Counted from the stretch's first letter, positions 38,596 through 47,016 are shown. The stretch is DNA of 64,000 nt from Microbacterium suaedae (GCF_003254645.1 NZ_PNFD01000002.1:558001-622000); one strand, 5' to 3'. Notes: generated by a model not told the origin, from the letters alone. Numbers and translations are program-made.

Positions 38596-39426
38596 ATGCG
38601 CAGAACGATCCTCACCTTTGCGGCGACCCTCACCATCCTCGGCACCGCAGGGTGCGCGGATCAGGCGCCGCCCGAGGCGGCCGTGACGCCGACTCCGACT
38701 CACATCGTGTCTCCCTCCCCGACCCCGACCCCGACCCCGACGCCAGACCTCTTCCCCTTCGAGGTCGACGATCGTGGTGTTCCGGTGATCTGGGACGTCC
38801 CCGTCCCCGAAGCGGAGATCGCTGAGGCCGTCGTCCAGATCGACAGCTACGACGATGTTCGAGCCGTTCTTCTCCGGCCGCGCGACGCACCATCGAACGA
38901 CGTCACCCGCGCCTGGCTGGACGCCGCAGGGGCGGACTTCGGTAAGGCCCCTACCGTCTTTGAGGACGACGGAGTGCTCCGCGGCGAAGTCGACGACGCA
39001 GAAGGCACCAACTACGAACACCTCGTTATCGCCACGGACCGCCTCGAGGGGTTCCAGTTCGAGCTCGTGACGCGCGCGTACTGGGAGAACGCCCTCAACG
39101 ATGCGGTACCCGAGAGCCGCGAGCTCCCCGCCGATTTCGACGCTCCACTCCCGCAGGGCGACGGCTTCTCCGTCCTCAACTGGTGGAAGACGTACTCGAC
39201 TGCGACCAGCGATGTCACGACGGTCGCCTCCCTGTCGGGCGTGAATGCCGAGGATCGCCCACAGCTGAAGGAATGGCCCGCAAGCCTCGAAGAGTGGGAA
39301 CTCGTGGACGAACGTGAGGGCGAGACCTGGTACTACGCGACGCTGACGCGTGGGGACGGAGCCGAACTCGCATTCTCCCTCCCCATGGATCTGCATCAAG
39401 GACCTGAGGTGCGCTTCACTCCGTAG
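38596..39426 (+). CDS. Putative secreted lipoprotein, function unknown
   Basis: The 276-residue product has a signal peptide (MRRTILTFAATLTILGTAGC) with a lipobox-like TAGC, so Cys20 is the likely lipidation site. A Thr/Pro/Ser linker (residues 30-50, TPTPTPTPTP) follows, then a domain of about 220 residues with no motif I recognise. It contains several Trp and acidic residues (NWWKTYSTATSDV, EEWELVDEREGETWYYATLTRG), compatible with a beta-rich extracytoplasmic fold. It stands alone between tRNA-Val and a convergent MazF-like gene. Confidence 0.75.
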   Translation: MRRTILTFAATLTILGTAGCADQAPPEAAVTPTPTHIVSPSPTPTPTPTPDLFPFEVDDRGVPVIWDVPVPEAEIAEAVVQIDSYDDVRAVLLRPRDAPSNDVTRAWLDAAGADFGKAPTVFEDDGVLRGEVDDAEGTNYEHLVIATDRLEGFQFELVTRAYWENALNDAVPESRELPADFDAPLPQGDGFSVLNWWKTYSTATSDVTTVASLSGVNAEDRPQLKEWPASLEEWELVDEREGETWYYATLTRGDGAELAFSLPMDLHQGPEVRFTP

Positions 39427-39527
39427 CGGCCGCGCCGCCCACTCGAAGCTTCGAATCCCCGCACATCGCCGCACGGACGCTCACGTCGTCGCGTTCGGGC
39501 CGTGCGAGCACCGATCATCGCGTCCGC

Positions 39528-40067
39528 TCATCCGGTCGCTCGCCAGCCGAAGCGCCTCTGCAACTCCCCGGCGACGCGCGTATAGCGGTCCAGGTCGAGC
39601 GCGGCGGCCTCGCGCCGCATGCCGTCTTCGTGCACGCTGTAGAGCTGATCCAGGTCGACCCATGACTCCCGCCCGCGCGCGTCCCACGGACCGGTGCCGA
39701 TCGAGAAGTACTCGCGGTCGCCGTCTTTGTCCTTGCTCGTCAGCTTGACGGCGTACACGCGATCCCCCGTGTGGCGGGCGATCACGAGCACCGGACGATC
39801 CTTGCCGCGCCCGTCGTTCTCGGCATAGGGAACCCACGTCCAGACCACCTCCCCCGCGTCGGGTGCGCCGTCGATCGTCGGGGCGTAGGAGAGCGTGAGT
39901 CCCTCGACGGAGAGCGGATCCAGCTCGACCGTGCGGGTCCCTTCGATCGGTGTCGCCCGCGACCGCCGTCGCACACCGGACTCGCGCCGTCGCGAGGGGC
40001 GCAGCATCGCAGAAGCCACGTCAACCCCGGCCGCGAGCAGCCTCTTCCACACACCGCTGTTCGTCAT
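39528..40067 (-). CDS. PemK/MazF-family toxin-like protein, no antitoxin partner
   Basis: The 179-residue protein has a 70-residue basic N-terminal extension (SRRRESGVRRRSRATP) and a PemK/MazF-like core: GEVVWTWVPYAENDGRGKDRPVLVIARHTGDRVYAVKLTSKD, then WVDLDQLYSV and C-terminal ELQRRFGW. MazF enzymes cut single-stranded RNA. The core keeps the RPVLVI strand, but no small antitoxin gene lies on either side (amt and a lipoprotein flank it). It may be a chromosomal orphan with another role. TACGCT-N6-ATG supports the ATG at 40067. Confidence 0.78.
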   Translation of the reverse strand: MTNSGVWKRLLAAGVDVASAMLRPSRRRESGVRRRSRATPIEGTRTVELDPLSVEGLTLSYAPTIDGAPDAGEVVWTWVPYAENDGRGKDRPVLVIARHTGDRVYAVKLTSKDKDGDREYFSIGTGPWDARGRESWVDLDQLYSVHEDGMRREAAALDLDRYTRVAGELQRRFGWRATG

Positions 40068-40073
40068 CCCGTC

Positions 40074-40079
40074 AGCGTA
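40074..40079 (-). promoter_or_regulatory. Leaderless -10 of the MazF-like gene
   Basis: TACGCT-N6-ATG on the minus strand, just downstream of the amt terminator; no Shine-Dalgarno sequence. Confidence 0.5.
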
Positions 40080-40101
40080 GAGGCCGACGCGGCCGCGCAC
40101 C

Positions 40102-40151
40102 GCACGACGCGGGGCGCCGCCTCCCGAAGGAAGCGACGCCCCGCGTCGTGC
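40102..40151 (-). terminator. Terminator of amt
   Basis: Perfect 15-bp stem (40102-40116 with 40137-40151, GCACGACGCGGGGCG) enclosing a small inner TCC/GGA hairpin, 23 bases beyond the amt stop. It separates amt from the MazF-like gene. Confidence 0.8.
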
Positions 40152-40174
40152 TGTGAAGTGAGATCGGGATCGGA

Positions 40175-41422
40175 TCAGCGAGCGTCAGCCGCGATCGCAT
40201 ACCCCTCTTCGCCGTGCACCGAGACGTCCACGCCGGCAACCTCATCCTCGTTCCGGATACGGAATCCGATCGTCTTCTGGATTGCGAAGCCGAGCACGAG
40301 CGCCACCACGAAGGAGTAGACCAGCACGGCCACCGCCGAGATGACCTGCACGACCAGCTGCTCGATGCCGCCGCCCAGGAACAGGCCGGTGTCGATCGCG
40401 AAGAAGCCGAGGTAGATGGTTCCGATGAGGCCACCCACGAGGTGGACGCCGACGACGTCGAGCGAGTCGTCGTAGCCGAGCTTCCACTTCAGCTCGATCG
40501 CCAGCGCGCAGACCGCACCCGTGATGATGCCGAGCACGATGGCCCAGATCGGCTCGAGATTCGCGCACGCCGGGGTGATCGCGACGAGACCGGCGACGGC
40601 ACCCGATGCGGCGCCGACCGACGTTGCCTTGCCGTCCTTGAACTTCTCGACGATGATCCAGCCGAGGATCGCTGCCGCCGGGCAGACCATCGTGTTGATG
40701 ATGATGAGACCGGTGGCGAGGTTGCCCTCTTCACCCAGCGGAGCGGCAGTGACGCCCGCGTTGAAGCCGAACCAGCCGAACCACAGCACCGCGGCGCCGA
40801 GCATGACGAGCGGAACGTTGTGCGGCTTCTGGATGCCCTTCTGGAAGCCCACTCGTCGGCCGAGGACGAGGGCGAGAGCGAGCGCTGCGGCACCCGCGTT
40901 GATGTGCACGGCGGTGCCGCCGGCCCAGTCGATGACCTCGACACCCGCGTCCGGGAACATCTCCCCGCCAAGGCCGAAGATCCATCCACCGCCCCAGACC
41001 CAGGCCGCGACCGGGAAGTAGACGACGGTCGCCCAGATGCCGGCGAACACCATCCAGGCGCCGAACTTGGCGCGATCGGCGATCGCGCCCGAGATGAGGG
41101 CGACGGTGATGATGGCGAAGGTCGCGCCGAACGCGACGCCGATCGTGCTCTCACCAGTCGGGTCGTCGGCGATCGTCGAGGCGAGGGCGAAGTCTCCGAA
41201 CGGGTTGCCGGCGAAGCCCCAGGTCGACGAGACGGCGCTCATGCTGAAGCCGTAGAGCACCCAGAGAACGGCGACGAGGCCGAGAGCGCCGAAGCTCATC
41301 ATCATCATGCTGACGACGCTCTTCGCCTTCACGAGGCCGCCGTAGAAAAGGGCGACGCCCGGCGTCATGAGGAGCACGAGCGCGGTCGCGATCATGAGCC
41401 ACGCGAGGTTGCCGCTGTCCAT
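40175..41422 (-). CDS. amt: Ammonium transporter (Amt family)
   Basis: Trimeric membrane channel for ammonium uptake. The 415 residues give about 11 transmembrane helices. It starts MDSGNLAWLMIATALVLLMTPGVALFYGGLVKAKSV, the Amt signature, and contains VNINAG-like TAVHINAGAAALALALVLG with a pore His, and CNLEPIWAIVLGIITGAV. The ATG at 41422 follows AAGGA by five bases; an 18-codon upstream extension is unlikely. No glnB/glnK gene follows within the window, unlike the common amt-glnK pair. A GlnR-like site lies upstream. Confidence 0.95.
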   Translation of the reverse strand: MDSGNLAWLMIATALVLLMTPGVALFYGGLVKAKSVVSMMMMSFGALGLVAVLWVLYGFSMSAVSSTWGFAGNPFGDFALASTIADDPTGESTIGVAFGATFAIITVALISGAIADRAKFGAWMVFAGIWATVVYFPVAAWVWGGGWIFGLGGEMFPDAGVEVIDWAGGTAVHINAGAAALALALVLGRRVGFQKGIQKPHNVPLVMLGAAVLWFGWFGFNAGVTAAPLGEEGNLATGLIIINTMVCPAAAILGWIIVEKFKDGKATSVGAASGAVAGLVAITPACANLEPIWAIVLGIITGAVCALAIELKWKLGYDDSLDVVGVHLVGGLIGTIYLGFFAIDTGLFLGGGIEQLVVQVISAVAVLVYSFVVALVLGFAIQKTIGFRIRNEDEVAGVDVSVHGEEGYAIAADAR

Positions 41423-41513
41423 GTGAATCCTTACGGGTCGGGTAACAGAACACCCGGAGAGCGGGGACGAAGTCATTCGCTCGACCGGATGCGCCCCATC
41501 GTCGCCGCCCGGA

Positions 41514-41552
41514 GTTACCCGCGAGGTGCGTCACATGTTTCTGACAGATGAC
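41514..41552 (-). promoter_or_regulatory. Candidate GlnR box upstream of amt
   Basis: On the minus strand, pentamers GTCAT, GAAAC, CGCAC and GGTAA occur at exact 11-base spacing. This resembles the actinobacterial GlnR pattern GTnAC-n6-GAAAC repeated twice; the first two match well, the last two poorly. It is about 92 bases before the amt start. Confidence 0.4.
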
Positions 41553-41613
41553 ATCACCCTCGGCATGTGAACTCTGCGTTACTTCCCCGACATGAATCGG
41601 CGACGCCCGTCGG

Positions 41614-42654
41614 TCACGCGTGCGACGACGCGACGAGCCGCGAAATCGCTCGCAGGTACTTCTTCCGATATCCGCCCTGCAGCATCTCGTCTGAGAAGAG
41701 CTGGTCCAACGGCAGCCCCGTCGCGCGAATCGGGATCTGCGCGTCGTACACGCGATCGACGAACGCCACGAAGCGCAACGCCTCCGATTGATCGGTCAGC
41801 TGGCGCACATCCCGCAGACCCACGAGGTCGACACCCTCGACGAGCCGGATGTAGCGCGACGGATGGACCTGCGCGAGATGCGCGACGAGGGCCGAGAAGT
41901 CGTCATCCGAGGCCGTCTCCGCCGCCGCGGCCAGAACGGACTCGTACGCGGAGTCGGCGACGACGGCTGCGCCGCCGTCGAGCGACCTCTGACGGAAATC
42001 GACCCCGTCGATGCGGATCGTCTCGAAGCTCGACGACATCGACTGGATCTCGCGCAGGAAGTCCTGCGCCGCAAAGCGCCCCTCGCCGAGCGCGTTCGGC
42101 GGCGTGTTGCTCGTCGTGGCGAGACGGGTGCCGGTGCTCACGAGTTCTCCGAGGAGGCGCGTCATGACCATCGTGTCGCCGGGATCGTCGAGTTCGAACT
42201 CGTCGATGCAGATCAGCGCCGTTCCGGTCAGCAGGTCGACGGCGTTCTTGTAGCCCAGCGCGCCCACGAGAGCCGTGTACTCGATGAACGATCCGAACAG
42301 CTTCCGACGGGCGGGAACCGCATGATAGATCGCCGCGAGCAGGTGCGTCTTTCCGACACCGAAGCCACCGTCGAGGTAGACGCCCGGCTTCGTGTCGGGA
42401 ACGGGTGCCTTCTTCTTCCGCCCGAACGAGAACAGCCCACCGCGGGCGACCGCCGTTCCACCGCCCGCCGCGAACCGCTGCAGATGCTCCTTCGCCTCAT
42501 GCTGCGAGGGATACGCCTCGTCGGTGCGATACGACTCGAATGTCGCCTCATCGAACTGGGGCGGCGGCACGAGGCCCGCCAGCATCTCCTCCCCCGTGAG
42601 CCGGGGGTGGCGGTCGGCGAGACGGACGATCGTGGCGGTCGGGAGGGAAGTCAT
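41614..42654 (-). CDS. zapE: Cell division protein ZapE / AFG1-like ATPase
   Basis: The 346-residue AAA+ protein of the AFG1/ZapE family has Walker A DGGFGVGKTHLLAAIYHA, Walker B ALICIDEFELDDPGDTMVM, arginine-containing RLLGELVSTGTRLATTSNTPPN and the HPSRYIRLVEGVDLVGLRDV region. ZapE binds FtsZ in E. coli; mitochondrial AFG1 acts in protein quality control. The actinobacterial role is not established. It starts six bases from the upstream hydrolase stop, so the two are probably one operon. Confidence 0.9.
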   Translation of the reverse strand: MTSLPTATIVRLADRHPRLTGEEMLAGLVPPPQFDEATFESYRTDEAYPSQHEAKEHLQRFAAGGGTAVARGGLFSFGRKKKAPVPDTKPGVYLDGGFGVGKTHLLAAIYHAVPARRKLFGSFIEYTALVGALGYKNAVDLLTGTALICIDEFELDDPGDTMVMTRLLGELVSTGTRLATTSNTPPNALGEGRFAAQDFLREIQSMSSSFETIRIDGVDFRQRSLDGGAAVVADSAYESVLAAAAETASDDDFSALVAHLAQVHPSRYIRLVEGVDLVGLRDVRQLTDQSEALRFVAFVDRVYDAQIPIRATGLPLDQLFSDEMLQGGYRKKYLRAISRLVASSHA

Positions 42655-42660
42655 CGCCTC

Positions 42661-43863
42661 TCAGACTACTGCGCGGGTGAGCCCCCGCTCGTCCAGCCAC
42701 GTCTGGATGTGCCCCTCCCAGCGCGCTTCGTCGAAGTTCCAGAGCTTCGTGTGGCGCGCCTCGACGTAGGGAACGAAGCGGACCAGATCCGGACGAGCCT
42801 CGGCGAGCCCGTGCGATGCCTCCGAGGGAACGAAGCCGTCGTCGTCGCTGTGCAACAGGAGGATCGGATGCGTCAACCGATCCGCGTGGCGCACGATATC
42901 GAGATCGTCGAGCGAGATGGCGTCACCGGAACGGACGACGCGGGACCACGACGGCATCGTCAGCTGCCGCAGCGCGATGTGCGTCACGGGCGGGGGTACG
43001 CGCAGCGCACGCGCCTGGAAGCCGAGCACCAGACGCCAGTCGACGACGGGAGAATCGAGGATCACGCTGTCGATCGCATCCGCGTGCGCCGTTCGGAGAA
43101 CCGTCTGCAGCACGATTGCGCCGCCCATGGACCATCCCATGAGAACGATGCGCCGGGCGCCCCGAGACAGAGCGAAGTCGATCGACGCCTCGACATCCCG
43201 CCACTCGGTCGCCCCCAGGCCGTAGCGTCCGGAATCGGACCGCGGCGCCTCGCCGTCATTGCGGTACGAGATGGCGAGCGTCGTGAGCCCGGCCGACCGA
43301 TACACGGGCACGGACCGCAGCACTTCGGATCGCGTCGTTCCGCGCCCGTGCACGGCAATCACCCATGTGTCCGATTGCCCACTTTCCGCCGGGAAAAGCC
43401 AGGCGGGGCACTCGCCCACGGGCGCCGGAACCATCACGTCTTCATACGGCACGTGCAACTCATCGGCGTGTTCGAAATACCAGCCGCTGAACGTCGCGGC
43501 TCGTCCGATCCGCTCCGACGGCGCGACGTGTGTGAGGAGCTTGCGCGTCACCTCGTCTTCATTCGAGGAGAGGACCGCGCCGAGCTTCAGATAGGAGCGC
43601 GAGCCGTTGACGAACAGTCCGTATCGCCCCGGCAGGGATGTGTCTCGCGTGCGCGCGAGCGTGATCGTCTGCGCCGAGCGATCGATTCCGAGGATCTCGG
43701 TGTCGGCGAGGCGACGCGTCTGGGGCGTCACGGCCTTCCTCGCGATGGCGAAAGCCACGATCGTTCCGCCTATGACAAGACCCGCCGCTGCGGCGGTCGC
43801 CGCGATCAGCGCCTCGAGGGCGCGCGCTCGTCCGCGCGCGGCGTGCCTGGATCCCCTCACCAC
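42661..43863 (-). CDS. Membrane-anchored alpha/beta hydrolase
   Basis: A 400-residue protein with one N-terminal helix (LIAATAAAAGLVIGGTIVAFA) and a long linker domain, then an alpha/beta hydrolase domain from about residue 150. The nucleophile Ser is in LMGWSMGGAIVLQ, the Asp in LLHSDDDGFVP and the His in EARHTKLWNF; the oxyanion loop is AVHGRGTTRSE. Substrate unknown; the fold covers esterases, peptidases and acyltransferases. The GTG at 43863 is preceded by TAGGCT-N6, and the gene is divergent from DUF3000 with 22 bases between start codons. Confidence 0.85.
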   Translation of the reverse strand: MVRGSRHAARGRARALEALIAATAAAAGLVIGGTIVAFAIARKAVTPQTRRLADTEILGIDRSAQTITLARTRDTSLPGRYGLFVNGSRSYLKLGAVLSSNEDEVTRKLLTHVAPSERIGRAATFSGWYFEHADELHVPYEDVMVPAPVGECPAWLFPAESGQSDTWVIAVHGRGTTRSEVLRSVPVYRSAGLTTLAISYRNDGEAPRSDSGRYGLGATEWRDVEASIDFALSRGARRIVLMGWSMGGAIVLQTVLRTAHADAIDSVILDSPVVDWRLVLGFQARALRVPPPVTHIALRQLTMPSWSRVVRSGDAISLDDLDIVRHADRLTHPILLLHSDDDGFVPSEASHGLAEARPDLVRFVPYVEARHTKLWNFDEARWEGHIQTWLDERGLTRAVV

Positions 43864-43869
43864 GATCTC

Positions 43870-43879
43870 AGCCTAGTCT
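43870..43879. promoter_or_regulatory. Overlapping divergent -10 elements, hydrolase / DUF3000
   Basis: The ten bases AGCCTAGTCT hold TAGGCT (minus strand, 43870-43875) and TAGTCT (plus strand, 43874-43879), sharing TA. Each hexamer is exactly six bases from a GTG start on its own strand, so both transcripts would be leaderless. Confidence 0.6.
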
Positions 43880-43885
43880 GACCGC

Positions 43886-44464
43886 GTGAGTGACGACGGG
43901 GGAATCTCCAGCGGTTTCGAGGCCGCCGCCGACAGATTGCGGGCTGCTCGCCTCCGCGACGACTTCACGGTGCGCGCGATTCCCTCCCCGAGCGGCGTCG
44001 CTCCGCACAGCATCGCCTTCGCAGGCGATGTGCGGCCCGACTCCCACGGCGATTCCCCGTACGGCACGGGCCGGTTCCTCCTCTTGCACGATCCCGATGC
44101 TCCCGATGCGTGGGGCGGGCCATGGCGCATCGTCTCGTTCGCGCAGGCTCCGCTCGAGCCTGAGATCGGTACGGATCCGCTTCTCGCGGATGTCGCCTGG
44201 TCCTGGCTCGTCGATGCGCTCGCCTCGCGCGGCGCCGATCATCATTCCCTCTCAGGCACGGCGACGAAGACGGTCTCGCGCGGCTTCGGCTCCCTGGAGG
44301 AGCAGGGTGTCGGATCCCAGATAGAGCTTCGCGCCTCCTGGACGCCCCGTGCGCCCACGGTCGCTCACATCGAGGCATGGGCCGAGCTCGTGTGCATGCT
44401 CGCCGGCCTTCCTCCCGGTTCGGAGGACATCGCTGTGCTGCGCCCCGGCCCCCACCGCCCGTGA
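43886..44464 (+). CDS. DUF3000 domain-containing protein
   Basis: The 192-residue protein belongs to an actinobacteria-specific family found beside the RNase D gene (Rv2680 next to Rv2681 in M. tuberculosis). Visible family traits are DDFTVRAIPSPSGVAPHSIAFAGDV, GTGRFLLLHDPDAPDAWGGPWRIVSFAQAPLEPEIGTDP and SRGFGSLEEQGVGSQIELRASWTP. Function unknown; no membrane helices. The GTG at 43886 is supported by the leaderless -10. The stop overlaps the RNase D GTG. Confidence 0.9.
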   Translation: MSDDGGISSGFEAAADRLRAARLRDDFTVRAIPSPSGVAPHSIAFAGDVRPDSHGDSPYGTGRFLLLHDPDAPDAWGGPWRIVSFAQAPLEPEIGTDPLLADVAWSWLVDALASRGADHHSLSGTATKTVSRGFGSLEEQGVGSQIELRASWTPRAPTVAHIEAWAELVCMLAGLPPGSEDIAVLRPGPHRP

Positions 44465-45720
44465 GCCCGCGAGAGAATGTCAACGACGCGCGGACCGGCG
44501 CGCGATCTGCACGAAGGAGAACCGCCATCCCGTACCGCGTGATCGACACCGTCGAGGGCCTCGCCGAGGCCTCCCGCCTTCTCGCCGATGCCGGCGGCCC
44601 TGTCGCCGTCGACGTCGAGCGCGCATCGGGATTCCGCTACTCGGCTCGCGCCTACCTCATCCAGGTGTTCCGCCGCGGTGCCGGAGTATTCCTCTTCGAT
44701 CCTCCCGCCATCGGCGATCTCTCCGCTCTCCGAGAAGCAATCGGAGAGGAGGAGTGGGTCTTCCACGCCGCAAGCCAGGATCTGCCCTCGCTGGGCGAGC
44801 TCGACCTTGTGCCGCCGCGTCTGTTCGACACAGAGCTTTCGGCTCGGCTCCTCGGCTGGGACCGCGTCGGGCTCGGCGCCGTCGTCGAGCGCACACTCGA
44901 CATCGTGCTGAAGAAGGAGCATTCCGCGGCCGACTGGTCCACGCGCCCGCTGCCGCAGGACTGGCTCGAGTACGCCGCTCTTGACGTTGAGTATCTTCTC
45001 GACGTGCGCGATGCGATCGCGGCGGAGCTCGACGAGACAGGAAAGCGCGACTGGGCCGAGGAGGAGTTCGCGGACGTCCTCGTCCGCCCGCCCAAGCCGG
45101 CTCCCGCGGAGCCCTGGCGCCGCCTGACTGGACTGCATAAGGTGCGTGGGCGCCGCAGCCTCGCGATTGCGCGCTCGCTCTGGATCGCCCGAGATGAACT
45201 CGCGCAGCAGCGCGATACGGCGCCCGGTCGGCTCGTGCCCGACCGTGCTCTCGTTGCCGCCGTCCTCGCGCAGCCTCGGGCGAAGGACGATCTCGCCGCG
45301 CTCAAGGACTTCACTGGACGCGAGAGCCGTTCCGAGCTCGACCGATGGTGGCGGGCGATCCTCGACGGCCGCACGACCGACGACCTCCCGCTCGAGCGCG
45401 TTCGCGGGGACGCGCTTCCCCCCGTCCGTTCCTGGGCCGGACGCCGACCCGACGCCGACCGTCGGCTGAAACGTGCACGGCCCGCCGTCGAGACGCATGC
45501 GGAGTTCCTCTCCCTTCCCACCGAGAACCTCCTCACCCCCGAGCACCTGCGCCGCGTCGCGTGGGAGCCGAGCCTCCCCGTGACGACGGATGGCGTGGCA
45601 GACCAGCTCCGCGACCTCGGGGCGCGCGAGTGGCAGATCGCCCAGACAGCTCCCCTCATCGCGGGCGCCTTTGTGCACGCGGCGCAATCTCCCGACGAGG
45701 AGTCCCGAGCGGCTTCGTAG
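44461..45720 (+). CDS. rnd: Ribonuclease D (DEDD 3'-5' exonuclease with HRDC domain)
   Basis: The catalytic domain has VAVDVERASGFRYSARAYLIQVF (Asp and Glu of Exo I), HAASQDLPSL (Exo II) and EYAALDVEYLLDVRD (Exo III, Y-x3-D). An HRDC domain near residues 215-290 follows (KVRGRRSLAIARSLWIARDELAQ). RNase D trims tRNA 3' ends. The frame can start at GTG 44461, overlapping the DUF3000 stop as GTGA (419 aa). However, AAGGAG at 44514-44519 lies seven bases before an in-frame ATC at 44527, exactly where core homology begins, so the true start may be 44527. No ATG is available there. Confidence 0.9.
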   Translation: MSPRENVNDARTGARSARRRTAIPYRVIDTVEGLAEASRLLADAGGPVAVDVERASGFRYSARAYLIQVFRRGAGVFLFDPPAIGDLSALREAIGEEEWVFHAASQDLPSLGELDLVPPRLFDTELSARLLGWDRVGLGAVVERTLDIVLKKEHSAADWSTRPLPQDWLEYAALDVEYLLDVRDAIAAELDETGKRDWAEEEFADVLVRPPKPAPAEPWRRLTGLHKVRGRRSLAIARSLWIARDELAQQRDTAPGRLVPDRALVAAVLAQPRAKDDLAALKDFTGRESRSELDRWWRAILDGRTTDDLPLERVRGDALPPVRSWAGRRPDADRRLKRARPAVETHAEFLSLPTENLLTPEHLRRVAWEPSLPVTTDGVADQLRDLGAREWQIAQTAPLIAGAFVHAAQSPDEESRAAS

Positions 45721-45761
45721 GATCGGCCCAACCGGCTCGCTTCCTGCCGCTTCCCTCCCCC

Positions 45762-45767
45762 TAGGCT
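45762..45767 (+). promoter_or_regulatory. Candidate -10 of fadA-fadB
   Basis: TAGGCT 30 bases before the GTG start of fadA; the short leader contains AGGAGG. The -35 is weak. Confidence 0.45.
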
Positions 45768-45796
45768 GGCGTCGCACACCAATCTCAGGAGGCAAC

Positions 45797-47008
45797 GTGG
45801 CCCAGCTGACGGATGTCTATTTCGTCGACGGCGTACGCACTCCCTTCGGTCGCGCAAGCGACTCGGGGCTGTACGCGAACACTCGCGCAGACGACCTCGT
45901 CGTGAAGGCGCTCATCGGACTGATGGAGCGCAACGGCGATGTCCCGAAGGACCGGATCGACGACGTCGCGATCGCCGCGACATCGCAGACAGGCGATCAG
46001 GGACTCACCCTGGGACGCACGGCGGCAATGCTTGCGGGCCTGCCGCAGTCGGTGCCGGGCTTGGCGATCGAGCGCATGTGCGCGGGCGCCATGACGTCGG
46101 TCACCACGATGGGTTCCTCGATCGGCTTCGGTATGTACGATCTCGCCATCGCGGGCGGCGTCGAGCACATGGGGCGCCATCCGATCGGCTCGAACGCCGA
46201 TCCGAACCCACGCTTCGTCGCGGAGAAGCTCGTCGACCCGCAGGCCCTCAACATGGGCGTCACAGCCGAGCGCCTGCACGATCGGTTCCCGCAGCTGACG
46301 AAGGAACGCGCCGACCGATACGGCATGCGCAGCCAGCAGAAGGTGCAGGCGGCGTACGACGACGGAGTGATCCAGCCCGACCTCGTTCCCGTCGCCATCA
46401 CCGACGCCGATGGCGCCGCCGGTCTCGCGATCGAAGACGAGGGGCGCCGTCCCCAGACGACGATGGAGGGTCTCGCCGGGCTCAAGACGCCGTTCCGTCC
46501 GCACGGGCGCGTCACGGCGGGCACGTCCTCTCCGCTCACCGATGGCGCGACGATCAGCCTCCTTGCCGGTTCCGACGCGGTGAAGGATCTCGGGCTGAAC
46601 CCCAAGATGCGCATGGTCGCGTTCGGCTTCGCCGGCGTCCAGCCCGAGGTGATGGGCATCGGGCCGATCCCCTCGACCGAGAAGGCGCTCGCGAAGGCGG
46701 GCCTCGACATCTCCGATATCGGATTGTTCGAGCTCAACGAGGCGTTCGCCGTGCAGGTGCTCTCGTTCCTCGACCACTTCGGCATCGACGACGACGACCC
46801 CCGCGTCAATCCCTGGGGCGGCGCGATCGCCATCGGCCACCCGCTCGCCGCGAGCGGCGTGCGCCTCATGATCCAGCTCGCCGCGCAGTTCGCCGCGCGA
46901 CCCGATGTGCGGTACGGCCTCACGGCGATGTGCGTCGGCCTCGGCCAGGGCGGCAGCGTGATCTGGGAGAACCCGCACTACACCGGCAAGAAGGCGAAGA
47001 GGAAGTGA
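45797..47008 (+). CDS. fadA: Acetyl-CoA acyltransferase (3-ketoacyl-CoA thiolase)
   Basis: Last step of fatty-acid beta-oxidation. The 403-residue thiolase has VYFVDGVRTPFGRA at the N terminus, the acylated Cys in IERMCAGAMTSVTTMG, GGVEHMGRHP, FELNEAFAVQVLSFL, the His motif WGGAIAIGHPLAASG and the second Cys in LTAMCVGLGQGGS. The GTG at 45797 has AGGAGG six bases upstream. It is followed at once by the multifunctional subunit, the usual fadA-fadB pair. Confidence 0.94.
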   Translation: MAQLTDVYFVDGVRTPFGRASDSGLYANTRADDLVVKALIGLMERNGDVPKDRIDDVAIAATSQTGDQGLTLGRTAAMLAGLPQSVPGLAIERMCAGAMTSVTTMGSSIGFGMYDLAIAGGVEHMGRHPIGSNADPNPRFVAEKLVDPQALNMGVTAERLHDRFPQLTKERADRYGMRSQQKVQAAYDDGVIQPDLVPVAITDADGAAGLAIEDEGRRPQTTMEGLAGLKTPFRPHGRVTAGTSSPLTDGATISLLAGSDAVKDLGLNPKMRMVAFGFAGVQPEVMGIGPIPSTEKALAKAGLDISDIGLFELNEAFAVQVLSFLDHFGIDDDDPRVNPWGGAIAIGHPLAASGVRLMIQLAAQFAARPDVRYGLTAMCVGLGQGGSVIWENPHYTGKKAKRK

Positions 47009-47016
47009 CCGGGCAG

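Noticed and set aside
39443..39454. 12-bp palindrome TCGAAGCTTCGA between the lipoprotein and MazF-like genes
   Set aside because: Short, in a convergent intergenic region with no promoter, no loop for a terminator; could be chance.
37246..40067. Mobile island at the tRNA cluster (ankyrin, lipoprotein, MazF-like protein beside tRNA genes)
   Set aside because: No integrase, no direct repeat of a tRNA 3' end, no transposase and no shift in base composition that I can see. The two tRNA-Gly copies are complete genes, not attachment-site fragments.
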